Assembly: GCA_017449285.1 (NCBI GenBank)
Contig: JAFSJX010000093.1
Coordinates: 48,892 to 112,891 of the forward strand
Length of the DNA stretch: 64,000 nt
Direction of reading: 5' to 3'
Source: Treponema sp.
Lineage (GTDB): Bacteria > Spirochaetota > Spirochaetia > Treponematales > Treponemataceae
Shown in pieces: positions 24,507 to 33,248 of this stretch. A model generated the notes under the pieces. It searched no databases, was not told the origin of the DNA, and was given only the letters and a program-made list of their open reading frames with translations. The translations under genes and the position numbers were made by a program. Position 1 is the first letter of the stretch. Each line of letters opens with the position of its first letter.

Positions 24507-25860
24507 GCTTCGGAATTGTAATCGTAAACGCCGTGCCTTCTCCTTTTTTTGATTTTACGGTGATGTTCCAGCCGTGCGTGTCTACGATGTTTTTTACCAC
24601 GCTCAGACCGATACCCATGCCGCTTTCCCTGCGTGAACTGGTTGCGCGGTAGAACAAATCAAAAATATGTTCCGCCTCGCTTTCCTCAATGCCGATTCCC
24701 GTGTCGGCGATGGTAATCGTAATTGCGCGGTCGGTTTCTTTTGCGGTGATTGTAATGCTGTCTTCGTCATTCGTGTACCGCAATGCGTTTGAAAAAATAT
24801 TCTCCAGCGCGCGCTGAAAAAGTTGCGAATCAAAAGGAACTTCTATCTGGGGTGATACGGAGACTTCGGCACTTACGTGGCGTTTGAACACTTCGCCTGT
24901 CGTCACGCAAGCCTGCGCAAATTCGGAGAGTGCCGGCGCAATTTTCTGCTTCTGCAATCGTTCCCGCCAGTCGGTGCTGTCAAGTTTGACAAAGTCTATC
25001 AGCGTGTTAATCATTGTTTCCAGTTGACTTGTCTTAGTGCCGATGATTTCCAGCGCTTTTTTCTGCTCATCTCCTGCCATAACTCCGTCGCTCATTGCTT
25101 CGGTATATCCTTTGATGACGGCAACAGGAGTCCGTAAATCGTGGCTGATTCCCATGATAAAACGAATTCGCCTGTCAATGTCGTCTTTGAGTGCGAGACG
25201 CATTTTGTCAAGATTGTTGGCAAGGTTCGTGATTTCGTTTGATGTGCGCAGGTCTTTCGGCTTTTCAAGCGGCTTGTCAAGTTCTCCGCAGGCAATACGC
25301 TCCGTGTTCCGCTCCAGCACGGTGATTGACTTTGACACGGTGGTGGAAAGATAGATTACGAAGATAATGCAGAATGATTCAAAAACAAGAAGAAAAATAG
25401 CAAGTGTCTGGAACAATCGTCTTGGCGGCTTTTTGTGCGGGTCTTTTTCGCGGGGAGTACGGGTAATCAGAATCACATCCGCACTGTTGTCTTCGAGCGG
25501 GGGAGAGACAATCTGATAGAAATACTGGTTGCTTGTCTTTTTGATAAAGTGAAACAACGTGGGGTCGTCAATCGTAAGTCTGCCCCGAAATTCGGGAATC
25601 GTGGAGAGCAGAATTTCCGTGTGATTCGCCGTAATAAGCATTTCTACGTCTGGCGGAAAATTCCTCATGGCGTTTCTGATGGCGTTGAAGTCACGTTTTG
25701 AAAGCGGTGAGTCGGACATTTTCCGCACCTGTTTGTAGCCGTTCAGCAACATTCGGTCGGGACTTCGGTAATACTGGCGGAATGCCATTGCGGCGGCAAA
25801 AATGAGCGGGGCGGCGATGATACAGGCGATGAACAGTTTGAACTGCGTCCTGATTTTCAT
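24454..25860 (-). CDS. Sensor histidine kinase
   Basis: 468 aa. Membrane helices at about 8-28 and 152-174 flank a periplasmic sensor region of about 120 residues without a recognised fold. A HAMP domain follows (about 175-230). The dimerisation/phosphoacceptor site is FIMGISHDLRTPVAVIKGY with His 240. N box NIFSNALRYTND and G boxes ITIADTGIGIEE and GMGIGLSVVKNIVDTHG are intact, so it should be active. It overlaps the response regulator by four bases (ATGA), the standard arrangement for a cognate pair. Its 3' end overlaps hemW tail-to-tail by 53 bases. The signal is unknown. Confidence 0.93.
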   Translation of the reverse strand: MKIRTQFKLFIACIIAAPLIFAAAMAFRQYYRSPDRMLLNGYKQVRKMSDSPLSKRDFNAIRNAMRNFPPDVEMLITANHTEILLSTIPEFRGRLTIDDPTLFHFIKKTSNQYFYQIVSPPLEDNSADVILITRTPREKDPHKKPPRRLFQTLAIFLLVFESFCIIFVIYLSTTVSKSITVLERNTERIACGELDKPLEKPKDLRTSNEITNLANNLDKMRLALKDDIDRRIRFIMGISHDLRTPVAVIKGYTEAMSDGVMAGDEQKKALEIIGTKTSQLETMINTLIDFVKLDSTDWRERLQKQKIAPALSEFAQACVTTGEVFKRHVSAEVSVSPQIEVPFDSQLFQRALENIFSNALRYTNDEDSITITAKETDRAITITIADTGIGIEESEAEHIFDLFYRATSSRRESGMGIGLSVVKNIVDTHGWNITVKSKKGEGTAFTITIPKPTEVLPGSGSEAESHGA

Positions 25861-26552
25861 GCGGAATCCTTGTCAAAGCGATAGCCACGTCCGAACACTG
25901 TTTTCAGGTAGCGGGGGTTCGCCGGGTCGTCCTCGATTTTTTTGCGGAGCCGCTGAATGTAGACTGCCACTGCGGTAACGTCACCAAACTGTGCCTTCCA
26001 GACATCGCCATAAATGGTTTCCGGTCCGAGCGTTTTTCCTTCGTTCTTAATCAGATATTCCAGCACTTCGTATTCTTTTGCGGAAAGTGAGATTTTTGCC
26101 GTTCCTTTTTTGAGGACGCAACTGTTGAGCAATAGCGTATACGGCCCGAAAGAGAATGTCGCTTCTGCGGCAGCCTCTGATTTTGCCTGACGGCGCAGGT
26201 TAGCTTCGACACGGGCGACAAGCACACGCGGGGAAAACGGCTTGGTTACAAATTCGTCTGCGCCGATACCCAATCCCTGGATGATGTCCTCGTCGGCATC
26301 GCGTGCGGACACAATCACCACAGGAATAGTCTCCTTGTATTCCGCGCGGAATTTTTTGAGAAAATCAAAGCCGCTCATGCCGGGCAGATTCAGGTCAAGG
26401 ATAATCAGGTCGGGCAATCCTTTTTTCAGTTCATCAAGTCCCAGTTCCGCACTTTGCACTGCGGTCACATTGAGTCCGTCTTTTTGCAGGTAGAGAGAAA
26501 TCAGCTGGGCCATTTCAGGCACGTCTTCAATTACCAGAATTTTTGCGTCCAT
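25857..26552 (-). CDS. OmpR/PhoB-family response regulator
   Basis: 231 aa. The receiver domain has the acidic pocket (ED at 9-10), phosphoacceptor Asp 53 in LIILDLNLPGMSG, the Thr/Ser position in VVIVSARD and Lys 104 in FVTKPFSPR. The C-terminal winged helix ends with VAVYIQRLRKKIEDDP and VFGRGYRF, as in OmpR/PhoB regulators. The cognate kinase follows with a four-base overlap. The ATG lies six bases after a TATCAT -10 box with no Shine-Dalgarno, so the message is probably leaderless. Targets are unknown; the divergent motility operon starts about 120 bases away, which makes it a candidate, but that is only proximity. Confidence 0.94.
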   Translation of the reverse strand: MDAKILVIEDVPEMAQLISLYLQKDGLNVTAVQSAELGLDELKKGLPDLIILDLNLPGMSGFDFLKKFRAEYKETIPVVIVSARDADEDIIQGLGIGADEFVTKPFSPRVLVARVEANLRRQAKSEAAAEATFSFGPYTLLLNSCVLKKGTAKISLSAKEYEVLEYLIKNEGKTLGPETIYGDVWKAQFGDVTAVAVYIQRLRKKIEDDPANPRYLKTVFGRGYRFDKDSA

Positions 26553-26558
26553 AGTAAA

Positions 26559-26586
26559 ATGATAATCCGTTTGTAAAAAAATACAA
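26559..26586 (-). promoter_or_regulatory. Promoter of the response regulator/kinase pair
   Basis: On the minus strand TTGTAT (26586-26581), a 16-base spacer and TATCAT (26564-26559), then six bases to the ATG. The -35 and spacer contain TTGTA, seven T, and then ACAA, a short inverted repeat that could be a regulator site. Confidence 0.5.
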
Positions 26587-26673
26587 TAAAAATTTTGTTA
26601 TAAGTGCAGGTTATCTGCATGAATAACGGAAAATTATTTCTTCCTTCTGGGAATCGGCTTGGAATGGCATATT

Positions 26674-26703
26674 TTGCCACGAATTGAAAAAAGTTTCTAT
26701 AAA
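26674..26703 (+). promoter_or_regulatory. Putative sigma-70-like promoter of the motility operon
   Basis: TTGCCA (26674-26679), an 18-base spacer and TATAAA (26698-26703), about 50 bases before flbD. A second, weaker possibility is TTGACG at about 26720. There is no clear sigma-28 motif (TAAA and GCCGATAA), in keeping with core motility genes being read by the housekeeping sigma factor. Confidence 0.5.
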
Positions 26704-26753
26704 TTACTGCATTTTCTACTTGACGATACTGCAAAATGGAGAGAAAATAGAGA

Positions 26754-26951
26754 ATGATTTCAGTGACCCGTCTTGATGGCAAAACGTACTGGCTGAATCC
26801 GCACATGATAGAATGTATGGAGCGGACACCGGATTTGACCATCACTCTGCTTTCGGGGAAAAAAGTAGTGATTCGGGACGAGCCGGAAGAAGTTATCCAA
26901 AGGATAATCGCTTATCGGCGTGAAATCGGCATATATAAAAATGAGTTGTAA
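26754..26951 (+). CDS. flbD: FlbD family flagellar protein
   Basis: 65 aa, the usual size of the short FlbD family found next to motA in spirochaetes and Firmicutes. The pattern MISVTRLDGKTYWLNPHMIE, then the segment GKKVVIRDEPEEVIQRII, fits this family. It should not be confused with the Caulobacter activator of the same name. The exact function is not established; context places it with the hook or stator genes. Here it is the first gene of the motility operon; in T. pallidum and T. denticola, as I recall them, hook genes (flgD, flgE) precede it in the same operon. Confidence 0.87.
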   Translation: MISVTRLDGKTYWLNPHMIECMERTPDLTITLLSGKKVVIRDEPEEVIQRIIAYRREIGIYKNEL

Positions 26952-26987
26952 TGGGTTGTATGCAACCAAGGGTATGGGAGAAATAAC

Positions 26988-27770
26988 ATGGATATAGCCA
27001 CAATCATAGGTCTCGTTGGCGGTGCGACGGTTATCGTGCTTGGTGTTATTACCTCTGGTGGTACGATGGGCGGCATTATCGACGTGCCTTCTTTGTTCGT
27101 TACTATCGGCGGTTCGTATGCGGCATTGTTTATCGTTGCCCCGATGAAGCAGGCAATCGGTTTGTTCGGCGTTATGGGCAGAGCCTTTAAGACGCATGAC
27201 TGGGGCGAAAAAACATTGATTCAGAATATGGTCGCCCTCTCCGAAAAAGCCCGCCGTGAAGGTATTCTTGCGTTGGAAGAGGGCTTGGACGACCTTGATA
27301 ATCCGTTTATGAAAGAAGGACTCCGTATGGTCGTTGACGGCACGGACGGAGGCGTTATTCGCACCATCATGGAAAACGAGATGAGTGCGACCGAAGCCCG
27401 GCACATGAGCTGGATTGGCGTTATCAACGCGTGGGCTGGTTATGGTCCTGGTTTTGGTATGTTGGGTACGGTTATCGGTTTGATTGGTATGTTGAACAAC
27501 TTGGAGGATAAAAGTTCGCTCGGTCCGAACATGGCTGTTGCTTTGATTACAACGCTGTACGGTTCAATGCTGGCAAACTGGTTGGTCGCTCCGTTCGCAA
27601 ATAAACTTGCCGCACAGAACTCCTCGGAAATGTCTACGATGGAGATGGTGATAGAGGGGGTTCTTTCCATTCAGGCGGGCGATAACCCGCGAATTCTTGC
27701 GATGAAATTGTTGACCTATCTTGATCCGAAGACTCGTCACGCAATTGAATCTGATGTCCTGAAAGACTAG
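26988..27770 (+). CDS. motA: Flagellar stator protein MotA
   Basis: 260 aa inner-membrane protein, five copies of which surround a MotB dimer to make the ion-driven torque unit. Four membrane segments are visible, beginning with IIGLVGGATVIVLGVITSGG and ending with the pair around WAGYGPGFGMLGTVIGLIGML and ALITTLYGSMLANWLVAPF. The cytoplasmic loop carries the REGILALEEGLDDLDNPFMKEGLRM segment expected to touch FliG. GGGAG lies seven to eight bases before the ATG. Followed by motB after 18 bases. Confidence 0.97.
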   Translation: MDIATIIGLVGGATVIVLGVITSGGTMGGIIDVPSLFVTIGGSYAALFIVAPMKQAIGLFGVMGRAFKTHDWGEKTLIQNMVALSEKARREGILALEEGLDDLDNPFMKEGLRMVVDGTDGGVIRTIMENEMSATEARHMSWIGVINAWAGYGPGFGMLGTVIGLIGMLNNLEDKSSLGPNMAVALITTLYGSMLANWLVAPFANKLAAQNSSEMSTMEMVIEGVLSIQAGDNPRILAMKLLTYLDPKTRHAIESDVLKD

Positions 27771-27788
27771 CAAAGGCTGAGGCTGACG

Positions 27789-28523
27789 ATGGGAAAGAGA
27801 GAAACAAAAGAGCCTGCGAAACCGTCCACCGCCTGGCAGGGTACCTATGGTGACATGATTACCTTGATGCTCTGCTTTTTCGTCATGTTGTACGATCCGA
27901 CGGAAGTGGATGCGGCTGCGATGAGCCAGATTCAGGCATCAATTTCTTTGGAAACGAACTCAATGGAAGACCCCCGTGGCGGTCAGTCGCTTTCATCAGG
28001 TCGTATGTCTGACTTGGGCAATAACATCAATACGCTTCCTGCGCTGGAAAAAGGAAAATCGCTCAGCGTGGCGCGTAAGAAGGCGGTCAGTGTCTTTGCC
28101 CCCGAAATCAATTCCACAAAAATTACGATTTCCAGCGATGAGCGCGGGCTGGTCATTACGCTTGCTTCCGATGCGTTCTTCGAGGAAGGCAGCGCGGATT
28201 TAAATATAGAGGAAACGCGGGACGTACTTTTGAAACTTGCAAAATTCTTTCAGGATCCAAAGTTAAAGGACAGGCGTTTCAGAATTGAGGGGCATACGGA
28301 CAATACGCCGATTTCAAACGAGCGTTTCCCGTCAAACTGGGAACTTTCTGCCACCCGCGCGATAAATACCCTGCATTATCTTTCTGATTTTGGCGCGAAT
28401 GAAGACCAGTTTTCTGTTGCGGGATATGCGGACACGCGGCCTTTTGTTTCCAATGAAACTAAAGAAGGTCAGGCTTATAACCGAAGAGTAGATATAATTA
28501 TCCTAGACGAAGGTCATTTTTAA
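27789..28523 (+). CDS. motB: Flagellar stator protein MotB
   Basis: 244 aa. The N-terminal plug/TM segment has [19 protein letters not shown] with the ion-binding Asp at residue 22. The C-terminal OmpA-like peptidoglycan-binding domain has the typical [20 protein letters not shown] and [10 protein letters not shown]. It anchors the stator to the cell wall and conducts ions with MotA. The Asp is shared by H+ and Na+ types, and I cannot tell which this is. The 50 bases to fliL hold a good AAAGGGGG Shine-Dalgarno. Confidence 0.97.
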   Translation: MGKRETKEPAKPSTAWQGTYGDMITLMLCFFVMLYDPTEVDAAAMSQIQASISLETNSMEDPRGGQSLSSGRMSDLGNNINTLPALEKGKSLSVARKKAVSVFAPEINSTKITISSDERGLVITLASDAFFEEGSADLNIEETRDVLLKLAKFFQDPKLKDRRFRIEGHTDNTPISNERFPSNWELSATRAINTLHYLSDFGANEDQFSVAGYADTRPFVSNETKEGQAYNRRVDIIILDEGHF

Positions 28524-28574
28524 TGATATAATTATTAAGAATGGGTGTGATATTTTAAAAAGGGGGATTCTTTT

Positions 28575-29120
28575 ATGGCAGATGATGACGATTTGAGTAT
28601 TGATGACGAAGGTGGCGCAGCCCCGTCGAAAAAACGCGGTGGGCTTGGCGGTCTGCTTCCCACATTGCTCAAATGGGTTGCGCTCGGGCTGGGTGCGGTC
28701 ATCCTTATCGTTACGGTAGTAATCATTACAATGAAGATAATGGGCGGCAATACGTCGCAGCAGGCTGTTGTTCCGGTGAGCGAAGAATATGATACGCGTA
28801 AGGAAATCCTTGACTGGTACAGTTCACTTGGTTCAATCCGTACAAAAACCAGCGATTCTGACTCTGTTACGGTTATGGTGGACGTAGTTTTAGGTTATAA
28901 AAAAGAAGACAAGGCGACTTCTACCGAAATTACGCAGAGAACTGTTGAACTTAAAGACTTTTTACGCCGATACTTTACACAGAAGACTGCTGAGGAACTT
29001 GCTCCGCAGAATGAAGAAAATCTGAAGATTGAGATTCGTAATGCGATTAACGACAGTATCTTGAGCAGTTCAAAGATTAAAGACGTTCGGTTTATGCAGC
29101 TTGATGTCATCAGAAATTAA
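28575..29120 (+). CDS. fliL: Flagellar basal-body-associated protein FliL
   Basis: 181 aa. A charged cytoplasmic head (DDDDLSIDDEGG), a Gly/Arg/Lys stretch, one membrane helix (LGAVILIVTVVIITMKIM) and a periplasmic FliL domain (VMVDVVLGYKKEDKATSTEI to KDVRFMQLDVI). FliL assembles around the stator and increases or stabilises torque; in spirochaetes it also affects periplasmic flagellum orientation. Position between motB and fliM is standard. Confidence 0.93.
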   Translation: MADDDDLSIDDEGGAAPSKKRGGLGGLLPTLLKWVALGLGAVILIVTVVIITMKIMGGNTSQQAVVPVSEEYDTRKEILDWYSSLGSIRTKTSDSDSVTVMVDVVLGYKKEDKATSTEITQRTVELKDFLRRYFTQKTAEELAPQNEENLKIEIRNAINDSILSSSKIKDVRFMQLDVIRN

Positions 29121-29151
29121 GGCGTAAGCGGCACGGTAGAAGGAAGACGGC

Positions 29152-30186
29152 ATGAACGAAGTTCTGTCACAAGACGAGATTGACCAGTTGCTCCAGGCTA
29201 TCAGTTCGGGCGAATCCGATACTGATGACTTTAAGCCGGTCAGTGATACGCGCAAGATAAAGATTTATGACTTTAAACGTCCGGACAAATTCTCAAAGGA
29301 ACAAATCCGTACTGTCTCAATCATGCACGAAACTTTTGCGCGTCTTACCACAACATCTCTTTCCGCACAGTTGCGTTCGTTGGTTCATGTTCACGTGGCT
29401 TCCGTTGACCAGCTGACCTACGAGGAATTTATCCGTTCCATTCCGACTCCGACTACGCTTGCCGTCATCAACATGGATCCGCTCAAAGGCAATGCCGTCC
29501 TTGAAATTGACCCTGCGATTACGTTCAGTATGATTGACCGTCTGTTCGGTGGAACGGGGCAGGGTGCGAAGGTCAGCCGCGATTTGACTGATATCGAGCA
29601 GTCCGTTATGGAAGGCATTATCGTGCGTATCTTGGCGAATATGCGTGAGGCATGGACACAGGTGATTGACTTGCGCCCGCGTCTGGGTCAGATTGAGACA
29701 AACCCGCAGTTTGCGCAGATTGTTCCGCCAACGGAAATGGTCGTCCTTGTCACGCTGGAAACAAAGGTCGGCGAAGAAGAAGGCATGATGAACTTCTGTA
29801 TTCCGTACCTGACGATTGAGCCGATTATCTCAAAACTGTCGAGCCAGTTCTGGTTTAGTTCGGTGCGCAGAAGTTCAACCACGCAGTATCTTGGTATTCT
29901 CAAGGAAAAACTTGCCGATGTGGATATGGACGTGGTCGCAGAAATTGGTACGATAAATCTTCCCATCCGTGACGTTTTGGGCTTGCGCGTTGGCGATGTG
30001 GTGCAGCTTTCCAATACGCGCGTGGGAGACCCGCTTACGCTCAGCGTGGGCAACGAAAAGAAATTTTTCTGTCAGCCGGGCGTTGTCGGTAAAAAAATGG
30101 CGGTGCAGGTCATCGGCAAAATAGAAGAATCTGAAACAAGCGAATTTGAAGAATTATCCGTTGAAGGAGACGAATCTTATGAGTGA
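29152..30186 (+). CDS. fliM: Flagellar motor switch protein FliM
   Basis: 344 aa. The N-terminal MNEVLSQDEIDQLLQAIS is the CheY-P binding segment (LSQDEIDxLL). The middle CheC-like domain and the C-terminal SpoA domain follow (PIRDVLGLRVGDVVQLSNTR). FliM with FliG and FliY forms the C-ring that sets rotation direction. GAAGGAAG is before the start. It overlaps fliY by eight bases. Confidence 0.97.
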   Translation: MNEVLSQDEIDQLLQAISSGESDTDDFKPVSDTRKIKIYDFKRPDKFSKEQIRTVSIMHETFARLTTTSLSAQLRSLVHVHVASVDQLTYEEFIRSIPTPTTLAVINMDPLKGNAVLEIDPAITFSMIDRLFGGTGQGAKVSRDLTDIEQSVMEGIIVRILANMREAWTQVIDLRPRLGQIETNPQFAQIVPPTEMVVLVTLETKVGEEEGMMNFCIPYLTIEPIISKLSSQFWFSSVRRSSTTQYLGILKEKLADVDMDVVAEIGTINLPIRDVLGLRVGDVVQLSNTRVGDPLTLSVGNEKKFFCQPGVVGKKMAVQVIGKIEESETSEFEELSVEGDESYE

Positions 30187-31378
30187 TGGAACAATATCTC
30201 AGAGCGAAATTGACGCACTGCTTGCTGGCGTGGATATGGGTGGTCTTTCTGCCGCTCCTGCCAGTTCCGTAAAATTTGATACGGCAGTGCTGGAAAAATT
30301 TGCCGACGGATTAAAAGATAAACTTTCTAACAACCTCAACACGATGACTGGCGCAAGTTTTTCTGCGGAAAAGCCGGCAGTTGAAGCACTTGACCGCGAC
30401 CAGTTGCTTGCCCGGCTTCCAGAGATGGTCGTTTCAATCAATGCGGATTTTAACACGGCGTTGAAAGGCGAACACATGTTCCTGCTCGCGCCCGAATTCG
30501 GACAGAAACTCACCGGCCTTATCAATAAAGAAGAAAATGCCGAACTGGACGACATGGCTTTATCGGTCATCTCCGAGGTCGTCTCTCAGCATACTGGCTC
30601 AGAAATCACTGATTTGAGCGCGGACGGAAAGTTGCCGGGGCTGGCAAGCAATCCTGCGGAAGCGGTTCATGTTCCTAAGGCTATGGCACGAATTCCGCAG
30701 GGAACATTCTGTTTGTTCACCTATCCTGTTACGCTGGACGGGCAGACCTACAATCTTTGGGAAGCGGTTTCTGACGAAGTTGCTCATGGTATGGTCACTT
30801 CTTTAGGCGGCGGTTCTCAGAATGATTCTGGTATGGGTACGCTTTCTCCCGCAGATTTGGGAAGCCTTATGGGAGGCGCGGCTCCTTCGCAGCCGATGGG
30901 CGGAATGGCTATGGGCGGCGGAATGAACATGGGTGGCATGGGAATGCAGCAGCCGATGGGCGGAATGGCTATGGGCGGTGGTATGAACATGGGTAGCATG
31001 GGAATGCAGCAGCCGATGATGGGCGGTATGAATATGGGCGGAAGCATGGGAATGGCACCGCCAAACGTACAGAATCTCCAGTTCCCCAATTTGGCGGGCG
31101 GTCCTACGGCTCAGGAGCAGGGCAATATCGGTCTTATCATGGACGTAAACATGGAGATGACCGTAGAACTGGGACGCACCAAAAAGCAGATAAAAGAAAT
31201 CCTAGGCATGGGCGAAGGCACGATTATCGAGTTGGATAAACTTGCTGGTGAGCCGGTTGACATTCTGGTGAACCATAAAGCAATCGCAAAGGGCGAGGTC
31301 GTTGTTATTGATGAAAACTTCGGCGTGCGTGTAACAGAAATCCTTTCTCCGATGGAGCGGGTGAGCGACTTGCATTAA
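30179..31378 (+). CDS. fliY: Flagellar motor switch protein FliY (FliN-type) with Met/Gly repeat linker
   Basis: 399 aa. It begins MSDGTISQSEIDALLAGVD, a FliM-like CheY-binding helix, followed by a CheC-like domain and at the C-terminus a FliN/SpoA domain (VNMEMTVELGRTKKQIKEIL to GVRVTEILSPMERV). The ATG at 30179 was chosen because GAAGGAGACG lies just upstream; the longer frame adds 11 residues without a Shine-Dalgarno. Between the two domains is a stretch of about 60 residues almost entirely Met, Gly, Gln, Asn, Ala and Pro, from two perfect-phase 20-residue repeats and a partial third. This makes the linker very flexible. Confidence 0.95.
   Translation: MSDGTISQSEIDALLAGVDMGGLSAAPASSVKFDTAVLEKFADGLKDKLSNNLNTMTGASFSAEKPAVEALDRDQLLARLPEMVVSINADFNTALKGEHMFLLAPEFGQKLTGLINKEENAELDDMALSVISEVVSQHTGSEITDLSADGKLPGLASNPAEAVHVPKAMARIPQGTFCLFTYPVTLDGQTYNLWEAVSDEVAHGMVTSLGGGSQNDSGMGTLSPADLGSLMGGAAPSQPMGGMAMGGGMNMGGMGMQQPMGGMAMGGGMNMGSMGMQQPMMGGMNMGGSMGMAPPNVQNLQFPNLAGGPTAQEQGNIGLIMDVNMEMTVELGRTKKQIKEILGMGEGTIIELDKLAGEPVDILVNHKAIAKGEVVVIDENFGVRVTEILSPMERVSDLH
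30891..31056 (+). repeat. 60-bp tandem repeat in fliY
   Basis: Two full units (30891-30950 and 30951-31010) and a partial third (31011-31056). Each full unit encodes QPMGGMAMGGGMNMG(G/S)MGMQ. The first two units differ at only a few bases, so the array could vary in copy number by slippage without changing the reading frame. Confidence 0.85.
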
Positions 31379-31448
31379 ATACCATGCGTCTGCAGAACGG
31401 ATAGTTTTTGCTGGCGTTTTGGTGTGATGATATTTTGGGTGGGAAAAC

Positions 31449-32090
31449 ATGACAAACATCTCTTTCAGACTTGCGGCACTGTGTATGCTGCTTGCTGTTT
31501 TTATTTCAGGCGGTTTTGCTCAGAATACAGAAGCGCAGACTTCCGCAACTGCTGACGAGACGCAGATAACACTTTCTACTCCAGAATCCGCAATCACGTT
31601 CAACACTGCCGATACGCCATCCGCTGACGTGCCTAACACACCTTCAACGATTTGGCTTTTTATTCGCATGATTTTGGTGCTTGCTGTGGTGGTCGCGGCG
31701 ATTTACGGTGTGGTCTTCCTGATGAAAAAAGGATTCCGTCCCCGTCCCGATGATGACCCTTTTTTGCGCAAGGTCTCTCAGATTACGCTCAGTCCTGGAA
31801 AGACCGTGCAGATTGTGACGCTTTTTAACCACGCGTATCTTATCGGGGTGACTGACGGCTCAATCAATCTTCTGGGAGAAATCACTGATGAGCAGTTTGT
31901 CAATTCGATGAATCTGTATGCCGACCAGCAGACTCAGGTGTCCAAGCCACGCTCTTTTGAAGATATATTGAATATTTTTACGATGCGCCGCTCTAACGGG
32001 CAGCCTGTAAATGCTTTTGGAAACAGCGCGCAGGAAGCCGCAGACGAACTGAAACGCCAGCGGGAACGCCTGAACGGAGAAGAGCAATGA
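31449..32090 (+). CDS. fliO: FliO/FliZ-like flagellar biosynthesis protein
   Basis: 213 aa. A cleavable-looking signal (FRLAALCMLLAVFISGGFAQ), a short Thr/Ala-rich periplasmic stretch, one membrane helix (MILVLAVVVAAIYGVVFLM) and a cytoplasmic domain with VSQITLSPGKTVQIVTLFNH and LIGVTDGSINLLGEI. This is the FliO layout; FliO helps assemble the FliP export-gate core. Located directly before fliP with a four-base overlap (ATGA). The 70-base gap after fliY holds no feature I can support beyond the GGGTGGG Shine-Dalgarno. Confidence 0.88.
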   Translation: MTNISFRLAALCMLLAVFISGGFAQNTEAQTSATADETQITLSTPESAITFNTADTPSADVPNTPSTIWLFIRMILVLAVVVAAIYGVVFLMKKGFRPRPDDDPFLRKVSQITLSPGKTVQIVTLFNHAYLIGVTDGSINLLGEITDEQFVNSMNLYADQQTQVSKPRSFEDILNIFTMRRSNGQPVNAFGNSAQEAADELKRQRERLNGEEQ

Positions 32091-32947
32091 AACGCGCCTT
32101 AAACCGATTTTTTACCCGTCAGTTTCCCCGTATCGTAATTGTCGCGCTGATTGCGGCATTCTGTGTTTTTCCTGCGGCTTCTCAGGCTTCGGCGCAGAAT
32201 CAGAATTTTCCTGCAGGAACGGCGCAAGGCACAACCGAGATGAACGGACGGGTCACTACACCGACTATTCCGAACGTGAGCATAAACGTAACCCAGCCGC
32301 AGACGGGGAATCAGATTGCGTTCAGTTTGCAACTGCTTTTGCTTCTGACGGTACTGACCCTTGCGCCAAGCATTCTTATTCTGACGACCACGTTTTTGCG
32401 CTTTTCAATCGTGCTGGATTTTATCAAGCGCGCGCTTTCTCTACAGCAAGTTCCGCCTACGTCCGTACTGAACGGCATCGCATTTTTTATGACGATTTTT
32501 ATCATGTGGCCGGTGTTTCAGCAGGTTTACGTGAATGCTTATAAGCCGCTTTCCGACGGGCAGATTACGGTTCGGGAGGCGTATGCCCAGGCTGAGGCTC
32601 CGATGCGCCTTTTTATGTACAAGCAGATTAGCGGGGATACGCAGGCAATATCAATGTTCATGTCGGTGGCGAAGTTACCCAAGCCGAACAATCTTTCCGA
32701 AGTGCCGACCTATGTGCTGGTTCCTTCGTATATTCTGCATGAACTGACCGTTGCGTTTAAAATCGGCATTATCCTGTACATTCCGTTCATTGTCATCGAC
32801 ATGGTGGTGGCAAGCGTTCTGATGAGCATGGGTATGATGATGCTTCCGCCAGTACAGATTTCCATGCCGTTTAAACTGATTCTATTTGTCTTGGTTGACG
32901 GATGGGGGCTTTTGACGCAGCAACTCTTTAATTCGGTGAGGCTGTGA
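32087..32947 (+). CDS. fliP: Flagellar export gate protein FliP
   Basis: 286 aa. Signal peptide (IVIVALIAAFCVFPAASQASA), periplasmic Gln/Asn/Thr-rich segment, then the FliP core with LTLAPSILILTTTFLRFSIV, PPTSVLNGIAFFMTIFIMWP and IPFIVIDMVVASVLMSMGMMMLPP. FliP forms the core of the export gate with FliQ and FliR. The periplasmic stretch before the first core helix (about 40 residues) is longer than in short FliP proteins. Confidence 0.97.
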   Translation: MKRALNRFFTRQFPRIVIVALIAAFCVFPAASQASAQNQNFPAGTAQGTTEMNGRVTTPTIPNVSINVTQPQTGNQIAFSLQLLLLLTVLTLAPSILILTTTFLRFSIVLDFIKRALSLQQVPPTSVLNGIAFFMTIFIMWPVFQQVYVNAYKPLSDGQITVREAYAQAEAPMRLFMYKQISGDTQAISMFMSVAKLPKPNNLSEVPTYVLVPSYILHELTVAFKIGIILYIPFIVIDMVVASVLMSMGMMMLPPVQISMPFKLILFVLVDGWGLLTQQLFNSVRL

Positions 32948-32966
32948 TAGCAAAGGGAGGTAAAAA

Positions 32967-33236
32967 ATGAGTGTAGGTCAGATTGTCACTCTTGTGAGCG
33001 GCGCGGTCAAAATGGTGTTCATGCTCTGCGCGCCTGTTTTGGGTTCCGCGCTGATTGTCGGCCTTGTGGTGGCAATTTTTCAGGCGACCACGTCAATTCA
33101 GGAGCAGACGCTTACGTTTTTGCCGAAAATGCTCGTGATTCTGGGGTTGATTGCGCTTTTGGGAGGGTGGATGCTTGCCATGCTCCGCGGATATACGATA
33201 AATCTGTTCAGTATGATTCCGGATCTTGCAAAATAG
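32967..33236 (+). CDS. fliQ: Flagellar export gate protein FliQ
   Basis: 89 aa, two membrane helices (VFMLCAPVLGSALIVGLVVA and MLVILGLIALLGGWMLAML) separated by the conserved FQATTSIQEQTLTFLPK loop. The standard size and order for FliQ, with an excellent GGGAGG Shine-Dalgarno. Confidence 0.97.
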   Translation: MSVGQIVTLVSGAVKMVFMLCAPVLGSALIVGLVVAIFQATTSIQEQTLTFLPKMLVILGLIALLGGWMLAMLRGYTINLFSMIPDLAK

Positions 33237-33248
33237 GGCTGACCCCGT

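Noticed and set aside
26754..26951. Caulobacter-type FlbD transcription activator
   Set aside because: Only 65 residues, with no receiver, AAA+ or HTH domain; it belongs to the unrelated small FlbD family.
30891..31056. CRISPR-like or satellite array
   Set aside because: The 60-bp units are contiguous, without spacers, and encode an in-frame Met/Gly linker of fliY.
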